This document shows, piece by piece, positions 57,155 through 64,000 of a stretch of 64,000 bases of DNA. Position 1 is the first letter of the stretch. The number at the start of each line of letters is the position of its first letter. Source of the stretch: Microbacterium sp. zg-Y1090 (GTDB lineage: Bacteria > Actinomycetota > Actinomycetes > Actinomycetales > Microbacteriaceae); the NCBI RefSeq assembly GCF_030246945.1, contig NZ_CP126742.1, positions 2,294,001 to 2,358,000 of the forward strand, in the 5' to 3' direction. Below the pieces are notes generated by a model that did no database searches, had not been told where the DNA came from, and saw only the letters and a list, made by a program, of their open reading frames with translations. The translations under genes and the position numbers were made by a program.

Positions 57155-58477
57155 ATGTCCGCACCCGAGAACTGGCGCTTCGAGACCAAGCAGGTCCACT
57201 CCGGTGCCGCCCCGGACCCCGTCACCAAGGCGCGCGCGACGCCGATCTACCAGACCACCTCCTACGTGTTCGACAACGCCGACCACGCCGCGAACCTGTT
57301 CTCGCTGGCCGAGTTCGGCAACATCTACACGCGCATCCAGAACCCCACGCAGGACGTCGTCGAGCAGCGCATCGCGGCGCTGGAGGGCGGCACCGGCGCC
57401 CTGCTGGTGGCCAGCGGCCAGGCCGCCGAGACCTTCGCCGTGCTCAACATCGCGCAGGCAGGCGACCACATCGTCTCGTCGAGCTCGATCTACGGGGGCA
57501 CGTACAACCTCTTCAAGTACACCCTCGCCAAGCTCGGGATCGAGACGACGTTCGTCGAGAACCAGGACGACCCCGAGGAGTGGCGCCGCGCCGTGCGCCC
57601 GAACACCAAGCTGTTCTTCGCCGAGACGATCGGCAACCCGCAGATCAACGTGCTCGACATCCGCACCGTCGCCGACATCGCGCACGAGTCCGGCGTCCCG
57701 CTCATCGTCGACAACACCATCGCCACGCCGTACCTCATCCGCCCCTTCGAGCACGGCGCCGACATCATCGTGCACTCGGCGACGAAGTTCCTCGGCGGCC
57801 ACGGCACCACCATCGGCGGCGTCATCGTCGATGGCGGCAGCTTCGCGTGGTCGCAGAACGTCGAGAAGTTCCCGGGCCTCACCGAGCCCGACCCGTCCTA
57901 CCACGGCGCGTCATACACCACCGCCGTCGGCGACGGGCTGGCGTACATCATCAAGGCGCGCGTGCAGCTGCTGCGCGACCTCGGTGCCGCGATCGCGCCG
58001 ATGAGCGCCTGGCTGCTGCTGCAGGGCATCGAGACGCTGTCCCTGCGCATCGAGCGCCACGTGCAGAACGCGCAGGAGATCGCGGAGTGGCTGGAGAACC
58101 ACGACGACGTCGCCGCGGTGAACTACTCCGGCCTTCCCACCTCGCCCTGGTACGCGGCGGCGAACACCTATGCGCCGAAGGGGGTCGGCGCCGTGCTGTC
58201 GTTCGAACTCAAGGGCGGTGTCGCGGCGGGTCGCGAGTTCGTCAACTCGCTCACCCTCTTCAGCCACCTCGCCAACATCGGCGACGTACGCTCGCTCGTG
58301 ATCCACCCCGCCTCCACGACGCACTCGCAGCTGACCCCCGAGCAGCAGCTCACCTCGGGCGTCACCCCGGGGCTGGTGCGGCTGTCGGTGGGCATCGAGG
58401 CCGTCGACGACCTCAAGGCCGACCTCGCCCAGGCCCTCGCCGCCGCCCGTCGCCTGTCGGAGGCCGCGCGCGCCTGA
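57155..58477 (+). CDS. metY: O-acetylhomoserine sulfhydrylase (aminocarboxypropyltransferase)
   Basis: 440 residues. PLP enzyme of the Cys/Met family; the PLP Lys lies in HSATKFLGGHGTTIGG, and SSIYGGTYNLFKYTL and VDNTIATPYLIRPFEHGAD are typical of the O-acetylhomoserine sulfhydrylase branch. It makes homocysteine from O-acetylhomoserine and sulfide, using the product of metX. AGGAG precedes the ATG. Confidence 0.95.
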   Translation: MSAPENWRFETKQVHSGAAPDPVTKARATPIYQTTSYVFDNADHAANLFSLAEFGNIYTRIQNPTQDVVEQRIAALEGGTGALLVASGQAAETFAVLNIAQAGDHIVSSSSIYGGTYNLFKYTLAKLGIETTFVENQDDPEEWRRAVRPNTKLFFAETIGNPQINVLDIRTVADIAHESGVPLIVDNTIATPYLIRPFEHGADIIVHSATKFLGGHGTTIGGVIVDGGSFAWSQNVEKFPGLTEPDPSYHGASYTTAVGDGLAYIIKARVQLLRDLGAAIAPMSAWLLLQGIETLSLRIERHVQNAQEIAEWLENHDDVAAVNYSGLPTSPWYAAANTYAPKGVGAVLSFELKGGVAAGREFVNSLTLFSHLANIGDVRSLVIHPASTTHSQLTPEQQLTSGVTPGLVRLSVGIEAVDDLKADLAQALAAARRLSEAARA

Positions 58478-58496
58478 CGCGCCGCATCGGCACTAC

Positions 58497-58536
58497 GACG
58501 CGCCCCGGCCCCGCATCGCGGCAGCCGGGGCGCGTC
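58497..58536 (+). terminator. Hairpin terminator after metY
   Basis: A 12-bp stem GACGCGCCCCGG with its complement, 16-base loop, 20 bases after the metY stop. No T-run follows. Confidence 0.6.
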
Positions 58537-58598
58537 GCGTACGGCAGGCGGCACCCGGGGCATCGGCACAGGGCGGAACCGAACCCGCACCCCCCTTG

Positions 58599-58604
58599 TA
58601 CGCT
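58599..58604 (+). promoter_or_regulatory. -10 box of leaderless DUF2332 gene
   Basis: TACGCT, six bases before the GTG at 58611. Confidence 0.5.
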
Positions 58605-58610
58605 GACGCC

Positions 58611-59630
58611 GTGACCGACGCACTCGCCGCGACCTACGAGACCTTCGGGCGCCGCTGGGCGCACGGCACCTCCCCGCTGTACGAGGACTGGGCCACCGGC
58701 ATCGCGGGAGACGCCGGCATCCTCGCCGTGCTCGCCGCCCTGCCACCGGCGATGCAGCAGCCCAACCGCATCTTCGCCGCAGCCCGCTGGGCGGGCAGTC
58801 CCCTCGAGCCGTTCCCGCAGTGGCGGAAGTGGCTCGAGGCGAACTGGGCACGGGTCGCCGAGATCGCCGCGTCCCGCACCACCCAGACCAACGAGCCCGC
58901 GCGGTGCGCCACGCTGGTGCCGCAGCTCGCACGTATCCCCGGTCCCCTCGCGCTGCTGGAGGTCGGCACCGCGGCGGGACTGTGCCTGCTGCCGGATCGC
59001 TTCGCCTACGAATACACGGCCCCCGGCGGCGTCCATGTCCTCGGCGATTCGCCCGTCGTGCTGCCGTGCCGCGTGGACGACGACGCAGCGGTGCCGCAGC
59101 GCGTTCCCGAGGTGATCTGGCGGCGCGGCATCGACCTGGCGCCGATCGATGCCCGCGACGACACGGCCGTCGACTGGCTCGCGACCCTCGTGTGGCCGGG
59201 TCCCGACCACGACGGGCGCGTCGCGCGGCTGCGGGCCGCAGCGGCCATGGCCGCGGCCGAGCCGCCCGACATCGTCCGCGGTGATCTGCTCGAGACGCTG
59301 CCCGACGTCGCCGCATCCGCGCCGGCGGATGCCACGCTCGTGATCTTCCACAGCGCCGTTCTGCTGTACCTCGACCAGGACGAGCGGCACCGCTTCGTCG
59401 AGCTGGTGCACCATGTGCGCGCCGCACGCGACGGCCGCGTGGTGTGGATCTCGAACGAGTCGTCGGGGACGCTGCCGGGAGTGGATGCGCGCGTGCCCGA
59501 GGGACTCGACACCGATCGGCGGTTCGTGCAGTCGGTCGACGGGATGCCGGTGGCTCTGGCCGGCCAGCACGGCGCGACCTACGAGGTGCGTCCTTTCACC
59601 GCCCCCGCGACGCCCGCGCGGGCTCTCTAG
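58611..59630 (+). CDS. DUF2332 family protein
   Basis: 339 residues from the GTG at 58611. ALLEVGTAAGLCLLPDRFAYEY resembles a Rossmann methyltransferase glycine-rich loop, and VIFHSAVLLYLDQDERHRFVELV a downstream strand-helix. DUF2332 proteins have been suggested to be methyltransferase-like, but the substrate is unknown. Its TAG stop (59628-59630) directly abuts the stop of the convergent next gene. Confidence 0.8.
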   Translation: MTDALAATYETFGRRWAHGTSPLYEDWATGIAGDAGILAVLAALPPAMQQPNRIFAAARWAGSPLEPFPQWRKWLEANWARVAEIAASRTTQTNEPARCATLVPQLARIPGPLALLEVGTAAGLCLLPDRFAYEYTAPGGVHVLGDSPVVLPCRVDDDAAVPQRVPEVIWRRGIDLAPIDARDDTAVDWLATLVWPGPDHDGRVARLRAAAAMAAAEPPDIVRGDLLETLPDVAASAPADATLVIFHSAVLLYLDQDERHRFVELVHHVRAARDGRVVWISNESSGTLPGVDARVPEGLDTDRRFVQSVDGMPVALAGQHGATYEVRPFTAPATPARAL

Positions 59631-60572
59631 TCAGTCGCCGTCCCACCACCGCAGCACCCGCAGCGCACGCAGGGTGACCCAGCGGCTCGGGAAGCCCTCG
59701 CGCTCGGCCTCGAGCTCGAACAGCGTGGGGCCTTCGTGTGTCAGCTCCAGCTTCCACATCCCGAACGGGAGCATCTTCGCGCGCAGCAGCTCGATCGCCT
59801 CCGCGCAGCGATCGTCGCGATCCGGGCGTGCGGACCGGACGTAGTCCAGAGCCCGCAGCACGTCGTAATACCAGTGAGTCGGGAACGACGGCATGGTGAA
59901 CCGGGGGTCGACGACCTCGCCGGTGGATGCCCGGCGGAAGAGGCGACGCTCCAGCAGATACTCCTCGCCGCGCAGGCGCGCTGAGGTCACGGCATCGGAT
60001 TCCCCGCCGGCCTGCTCCCACGCCCACAGACCTTCGAGCGCGCAGATCGTCGAGTGGAACGACGAGGGGCTCGTGCCGTCTTCGTCCCAGCAGTTCCATC
60101 CGCCGTCGGCCAGCTGACCGGACAGCAGCGTCTCGACGATGCGCCCGCCGTCCTGGGCGAAGAAGGCGGCGTTGGCCAGCGCTCCGCCGTTGATGCACGG
60201 CTCCACCTCGCCCTCGAAGTAGGGCTGCCCTTCGTGCTCCCAGCGCACGTTCTCGCGCACCCGCGTGATTGCGCGCACCACCTCGGGTGCCGCCGGGTCG
60301 GGCCCGAACGCACGCAGCAGGTCGAGCGACGGGTGCGTGGCGGACCAGGCATCGAAGAAAGGACGGCTCTCGTCCACCCAGCCGGGGCGGTAGGTACCCC
60401 CGTCCCACAGCCCGTCCTCGGCCTGCTCGGCGAGGAGCCGGGCGCCCCACCCCTCCGTCGCCACCCGCGCCCGCTCCGCAGCAACCTCCTCGGGCGGGGC
60501 ATCCGTCAGATCTCGCAGCACCTGCCAGCGGATGGCCGGGTCGGAGTCCAGGAGGTAGTCGATTGCGCTCAT
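59631..60572 (-). CDS. Alpha/alpha-barrel (terpene-cyclase-like) protein
   Basis: 313 residues. Repeated helical Q/W-type motifs such as LADGGWNCWDEDGTSPSSFHSTI and TEGWGARLLAEQAEDGLWDGG resemble squalene-cyclase/prenyltransferase barrels, but the catalytic DxDD of squalene cyclases is not present. It may be a soluble barrel hydrolase-like or binding protein. TAGCTT sits six bases before the ATG. It separates metY and metX without an obvious link to methionine. Confidence 0.7.
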   Translation of the reverse strand: MSAIDYLLDSDPAIRWQVLRDLTDAPPEEVAAERARVATEGWGARLLAEQAEDGLWDGGTYRPGWVDESRPFFDAWSATHPSLDLLRAFGPDPAAPEVVRAITRVRENVRWEHEGQPYFEGEVEPCINGGALANAAFFAQDGGRIVETLLSGQLADGGWNCWDEDGTSPSSFHSTICALEGLWAWEQAGGESDAVTSARLRGEEYLLERRLFRRASTGEVVDPRFTMPSFPTHWYYDVLRALDYVRSARPDRDDRCAEAIELLRAKMLPFGMWKLELTHEGPTLFELEAEREGFPSRWVTLRALRVLRWWDGD

Positions 60573-60633
60573 GCGCGCAAGCTACTCCCCTCCTCCGACA
60601 CGTAACACGGGGCCGCGCCTCGACCGCACCGGC

Positions 60634-60639
60634 CAGAAT
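60634..60639 (+). promoter_or_regulatory. -10 box of leaderless metX gene
   Basis: CAGAAT, six bases before the GTG at 60646. It decides against an upstream in-frame start at 60571. Confidence 0.5.
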
Positions 60640-60645
60640 GGGAAC

Positions 60646-61851
60646 GTGGACTGGCAGACCTCCGAAGACACCGTGCCCTCGGCGCCGGTGACCGAGGCCG
60701 ACGCACGCCTGCTGCTGGGCCGCCCGCCCGCGACCGGCGCCTGGCGCGACGGCGATCCGCCGGGCGAGCGCAGGTTCGCCGCGTTCGGCGCCTTCCGCAC
60801 CGAGAGCGGACGCGAGCTGCCGGCGATGCGGCTCGCGTACGAGACCTGGGGCGAGCTGAACGCCGCGCGCGACAACGCCGTGCTGATCCTGCACGCCCTC
60901 ACCGGCGACAGCCACGTGCGCGGTCCCGCCGGGCCGGGCCACCCCACCTCCGGCTGGTGGAGCGACATCGTCGGCCCGGGCGCCCCGATCGACACCGACC
61001 GCTGGTTCGTCGTGGCGCCCAACATGCTGGGCGGATGCCAGGGCTCCACGGGGCCGGCGAGCATCGGCCCCGACGGCTACGAGTGGGCCTCGCGATTCCC
61101 CTACCTCACCATCCGCGACCAGGTGGCGGCCCAGGTGCGCCTGGCCGACGCGCTCGGCATCGACCGCTGGGGGGCGGTCGTCGGCGGCTCGATGGGCGGC
61201 ATGCACGCGCTGGAATGGGCCGTGTCCGAACCCGACCGCGTCGCGCGCCTCGCGATCCTGTCCGCCCCACCGGCCAACACCGCCGACCAGATCGCGCTGA
61301 ACTCGGTGCAGCTGGAGGCGATCGCGATTGACCCGCGGTTCCAGGGCGGGGAGTACTACGACGCCGGCGACGGCGACGGCCCCCACCGAGGGCTGGCCCT
61401 CGCCCGCCGCATGGCTCTGCTGAACTACCGCTCGCCCACCGAGCTGAACTCCCGCTTCCAGCGCTCGTGGCAGTCCGGCAAGAGCCCGCTCGGTCACGGC
61501 GGCCGGTTCGCCGTGGAGTCGTATCTCGACTTCCACGGCAACAAGTTCACCCGTCGCTTCGACGCCAACAGCTACCTCGTTCTCGTCGAGGCGATGGACT
61601 CGCACGACGTCGGCCGCGAGCGCGGCGGCATCGAAGACGCCCTGGCCCGCGTGACCGCCACGACGCTCGTGCTCGGCATCGACAGCGACCGGCTCTTTCC
61701 CGTGGACGGGCAGCACCGCATCGCCCGCGGCATCCCGCGCACCCTCGACGGCGACCGCGCGGTGGTGCTCTCCAGCGACTTCGGCCACGACGGGTTCCTC
61801 ATCGAGACCGAGGCGGTCGGCCACCACCTGCGGCGGCTGCTGCAGTCCTGA
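60646..61851 (+). CDS. metX: Homoserine O-acetyltransferase
   Basis: 401 residues from the leaderless GTG at 60646. Alpha/beta-hydrolase fold: nucleophile elbow GGSMGG, Asp in LGIDSDRLFP and His in SDFGHDGFL. PNMLGGCQGSTGPAS and the WASRFPYLTIRDQV segments are typical MetX. It acetylates homoserine (from Hom) for MetY. Confidence 0.95.
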   Translation: MDWQTSEDTVPSAPVTEADARLLLGRPPATGAWRDGDPPGERRFAAFGAFRTESGRELPAMRLAYETWGELNAARDNAVLILHALTGDSHVRGPAGPGHPTSGWWSDIVGPGAPIDTDRWFVVAPNMLGGCQGSTGPASIGPDGYEWASRFPYLTIRDQVAAQVRLADALGIDRWGAVVGGSMGGMHALEWAVSEPDRVARLAILSAPPANTADQIALNSVQLEAIAIDPRFQGGEYYDAGDGDGPHRGLALARRMALLNYRSPTELNSRFQRSWQSGKSPLGHGGRFAVESYLDFHGNKFTRRFDANSYLVLVEAMDSHDVGRERGGIEDALARVTATTLVLGIDSDRLFPVDGQHRIARGIPRTLDGDRAVVLSSDFGHDGFLIETEAVGHHLRRLLQS

Positions 61852-61855
61852 GCGC

Positions 61856-62608
61856 TCAGCCCGGCGTGAGCGTGTAGCGCCAGGGCAGGGCGCCGACTTC
61901 GAGCCGGTGGCGGGCGGCTCCGGGTGGGGCGGCCGCGTCGTACTCGTCGTCCTCCTGCCACATCAGCAGCGGCCCCTCGGCCCCGCGCCGGGCGACCGTT
62001 TCGAACGAGCGTCGACCGACGAGGCGCACCGCGGCGAGCGCCCCGGCGACATCGCCGTGGTCGCGCAGGCCGTGCAGCGTCACCCACGTCGGCGGGTACA
62101 GGATCATCTCGTCGCGGCCGTGGGCGGCCAGTGCGTCGGCAGGGCGCATCCAGCGCGCCGCGACAGCCTCATCGGGTGACGGCTGCACCTGACCGCCGGG
62201 GTCGGCGGCGACGAAGAACCAGGTGCGGATGCGCAGCGGCAGCCCCGGCGGCGGGTCCCACACCGACAGCGGCACGAGCTGGGCCGGGTCCACCACGAGC
62301 GCGCTCTCCTCCCGCGTCTCCCGCGCGGCCGCCCGGCGGGCCGGCGCGTCGTCGTCCCGGTCGTCGTCGCGTCGATCGGCGTCGTCGAGCCGGCCGCCGG
62401 GAAAGACCCACGCCCCGGCGAACGAGCCGCGGTCGGGCCTCTCCAGCATCAGCACCTCGACACCGGCCGCGCCGTCGCGCAGCAGCACGACGGTCGCCGC
62501 CACAGGGATCGCCGGATCCTCCGCGTCGCCGGGACGGCGCGGCGCCGACTCCCCCGCGGCGTCGGCGAGCGCCCGCAGCGCGCCGCGCCCGCCGTCGACC
62601 CCCGCCAC
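61856..62608 (-). CDS. NUDIX hydrolase
   Basis: 250 residues, GTG start one base after the stop of the upstream gene. The NUDIX box begins at WVFPGGRLDD and continues through an acidic insertion (RRDDDRDDD) to RETREESALVV, so the box is split by about ten residues. The fold is otherwise complete. Cleaves a nucleoside diphosphate derivative; substrate unknown. Confidence 0.85.
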   Translation of the reverse strand: MAGVDGGRGALRALADAAGESAPRRPGDAEDPAIPVAATVVLLRDGAAGVEVLMLERPDRGSFAGAWVFPGGRLDDADRRDDDRDDDAPARRAAARETREESALVVDPAQLVPLSVWDPPPGLPLRIRTWFFVAADPGGQVQPSPDEAVAARWMRPADALAAHGRDEMILYPPTWVTLHGLRDHGDVAGALAAVRLVGRRSFETVARRGAEGPLLMWQEDDEYDAAAPPGAARHRLEVGALPWRYTLTPG

Positions 62609-62609
62609 G

Positions 62610-62975
62610 TCAGTCCGAGCGGGCGGCGTCGGACGCGGCGCCCGACGCCTGCGCCGGGTCGTCCTCCGATGCGGCGCGTTCGAGCGCCTGCTCGAGGCGC
62701 TGCACCTTGCCGTCGATCTCCCCGGAGTGACCGGGACGGATGTCGGCCTTCAGCACGAGTGAGACGCGCGACCCGAACGGCATCACCGCGTCGGTGGCGC
62801 GCTTGACGACGTCGAAGACCTCGTCCCATTCCCCCTCCACCTCGGTGAACATCGACGTCGTGCGGTGCGGCAGGCCCGAGGCGCGGACGACCGCGACGGC
62901 GGCGGCCACGGCGTCGTGCACCGAGCCGTCGGCGCGACCGGTGCCGCTGGGGGCGACGGAGAAGGCGATGAGCAT
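62610..62975 (-). CDS. MTH1187-family thiamine-binding protein (DUF77)
   Basis: 121 residues. MLIAFSVAPSGTG and VEGEWDEVFDVVKRATDAVM match the MTH1187/YkoF-like family, which binds thiamine or related pyrimidines as small ferredoxin-like domains. A 25-residue acidic tail is added. It overlaps transcriptionally with the NUDIX gene, suggesting a joint unit. Confidence 0.88.
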   Translation of the reverse strand: MLIAFSVAPSGTGRADGSVHDAVAAAVAVVRASGLPHRTTSMFTEVEGEWDEVFDVVKRATDAVMPFGSRVSLVLKADIRPGHSGEIDGKVQRLEQALERAASEDDPAQASGAASDAARSD

Positions 62976-62991
62976 GGGAGGACCTCCGGTT

Positions 62992-64000
62992 TCAGGGCGA
63001 TGGTGCGAGAACGGATGCCGGGCGGCGGACGCGGGCAGGGACCGGCACGGCCGCGAGCCGCACCACCGCCCACACCAGCAGCGCGATGTAGAGGGCGTTG
63101 CGCACGGTCAGCACGCCCACCGGCAGCGCCGCGGCCGAGAGCACCCCGCCGTAGAGCACGGGGTACACCAGCTGCGTCAGCAGTGCGGTGACCAGGCCCA
63201 GCGCGGCGGGAGCCCACCACCGGCGGCGGTCGATCACGAGGCCGAGCACCAGCGGTGCGACCAGCCACGTGGCGAACTGCGGCGAGCCGACCTTGTTGAA
63301 GACGATGAGGACCGTCACGAGGCTGAGCGCCAGGGGCGGCAGCAGCACGGCGAACCGGGCGCCGCGCCACGCCTTGACCGCGCCGAGCGCGGCCACCGCC
63401 AGCACCGCGCCCGCCAGCAGCGGCGTCATGACGGCGATGACGAGATCGACCTGCGCGCCGGTGACCTGGAAGGTGAGCAGCTCGCGCTCGTAGTAGATCT
63501 GGGCACCGGGTGTCCCCCGCACGGCCTGCCACAGGTACACCGCGCTCACCGGCGCCTCCAGCTGCAGGCCGCGGCCGGTCTGACCGGCGACGAAGCCGAA
63601 CACGTGGGCACCGCCGCCCGCCGCCACGACGCCGGCGACGACCAGCAGGGACACCGCGGCGGCGCCGCCGATCACCCGTCCCCGGCGGCGGCCGGCCACC
63701 AGCGCCGCCGCCAGCAGCGCCGCCGGCCACACCTTCATCCACGTCGCGATGGCCAGCAGCGCGGATGCCACGAGGGGCCGGCCCGCCAGCCACAGGCATC
63801 CGGCGATGGCCAGGGCGACGGTGAGACCGTCGAGCCGGTACATTCCCACGGGCCCGAGCGCGAGGATCGCGGCGAGCCAGAACGCCGCAGCAGCGGTGCG
63901 GCCGCGGGAGCGCCCGCGCCCCACGAGCAGCGCGAAAGCGAGCGCGTCGACGGCCGTCACCACCAGCGCCCAGCCGATCGTGTAGCCGCCGATCCACGAC
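62992..64000 (-). CDS. Polytopic membrane glycosyltransferase-87-like protein (partial)
   Basis: Reading frame open to the window edge; about 336 residues visible. At least eight hydrophobic segments. The loop GPVGMYRLDGLTVALA and the KVWPAALLAA segment resemble GT87/PimE-type mannosyltransferases, which use polyprenyl-phosphate mannose outside the membrane. The N-terminus with the catalytic Asp is outside the window, so this is provisional. Confidence 0.65.
   Translation of the reverse strand, partial: SWIGGYTIGWALVVTAVDALAFALLVGRGRSRGRTAAAAFWLAAILALGPVGMYRLDGLTVALAIAGCLWLAGRPLVASALLAIATWMKVWPAALLAAALVAGRRRGRVIGGAAAVSLLVVAGVVAAGGGAHVFGFVAGQTGRGLQLEAPVSAVYLWQAVRGTPGAQIYYERELLTFQVTGAQVDLVIAVMTPLLAGAVLAVAALGAVKAWRGARFAVLLPPLALSLVTVLIVFNKVGSPQFATWLVAPLVLGLVIDRRRWWAPAALGLVTALLTQLVYPVLYGGVLSAAALPVGVLTVRNALYIALLVWAVVRLAAVPVPARVRRPASVLAPSP

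Noticed and set aside
59596-61827. 743-codon minus-strand frame across metX
   Set aside because: Antisense shadow of metX and of the barrel-fold gene; wrong composition and no motifs.

Overview
The window is one continuous stretch of a high-GC actinobacterial chromosome, visibly around 70% G+C with strong G/C third-position codon use. Family content points to the Microbacteriaceae, most likely Microbacterium or a close relative: a Rho factor with a long disordered Ala/Glu/Pro N-terminus, two DUF222/13E12-type HNH proteins, DUF3097, DUF2993, DUF5684-like and DUF6804-like proteins, and a protealysin/emfourin pair. The genus is inferred from memory of these families, not from a database search. 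No rRNA, CRISPR array, integrase or recognisable insertion sequence is visible. One tRNA, tRNA-Arg(CCG), is present.

Left part (about 2.3-27.3 kb, almost all on the minus strand) is the core housekeeping block. In transcription order it reads argS, DUF2993 gene, lysA, hom, thrC, thrB, rho, prfA, holin-like gene, [DUF222 gene, cysE, cysK], prmC, sua5/tsaC, wecA-like, atpI-like, atpB-E-F-H-A-G-D-C. This follows the order I know from Mycobacterium tuberculosis (argS-lysA-hom-thrC-thrB-rho-rpmE-prfA-prmC-sua5-wecA-atp). The differences are a cysteine module plus a DUF222 gene inserted between prfA and prmC, and no rpmE between rho and prfA. The block joins arginyl-tRNA charging, aspartate-family amino-acid synthesis (Lys, Thr), transcription and translation termination, an undecaprenyl-phosphate sugar transferase and the F1Fo ATP synthase. 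Many junctions are 1-4 base overlaps.

The middle part (27.3-46.7 kb) is mixed: transglutaminase-like protein, SGNH hydrolase, two-strand small genes, a 994-residue DExH helicase with hydrophobic segments, an azoreductase/HxlR divergent pair, a compositionally different patch (35.4-36.9 kb) with a possible uracil-DNA-glycosylase-fold protein and a decayed gene, tRNA-Arg, a guanidine exporter gene under a guanidine-III riboswitch, an intergenic repeat cluster, trmB with a CPBP-type membrane protein, DUF3097, TPM-domain and PspA-like envelope proteins, an arginase-fold protein with a small metallopeptidase-like partner, an iron-box-controlled SIP-domain gene, a tyrosine phosphatase and an AhpD-like protein.

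The right part (46.9-64 kb) holds a five-gene peptide/nickel-type ABC importer operon (every junction a 4-base overlap), the M4 protease and its inhibitor, a GNAT acetyltransferase with ung, a second DUF222 gene, an SDR gene, the methionine genes metY and metX separated by a DUF2332 gene and a cyclase-fold gene, a NUDIX/thiamine-binding pair and a truncated polytopic glycosyltransferase-87-like gene at the right edge. The left edge cuts an aldo/keto reductase.

A recurring signal is a TANNNT (or CAGAAT) hexamer exactly six bases before a start codon with no Shine-Dalgarno sequence, seen at about fifteen genes. It suggests that much of this genome is read from leaderless mRNAs, and it was used to choose several starts.
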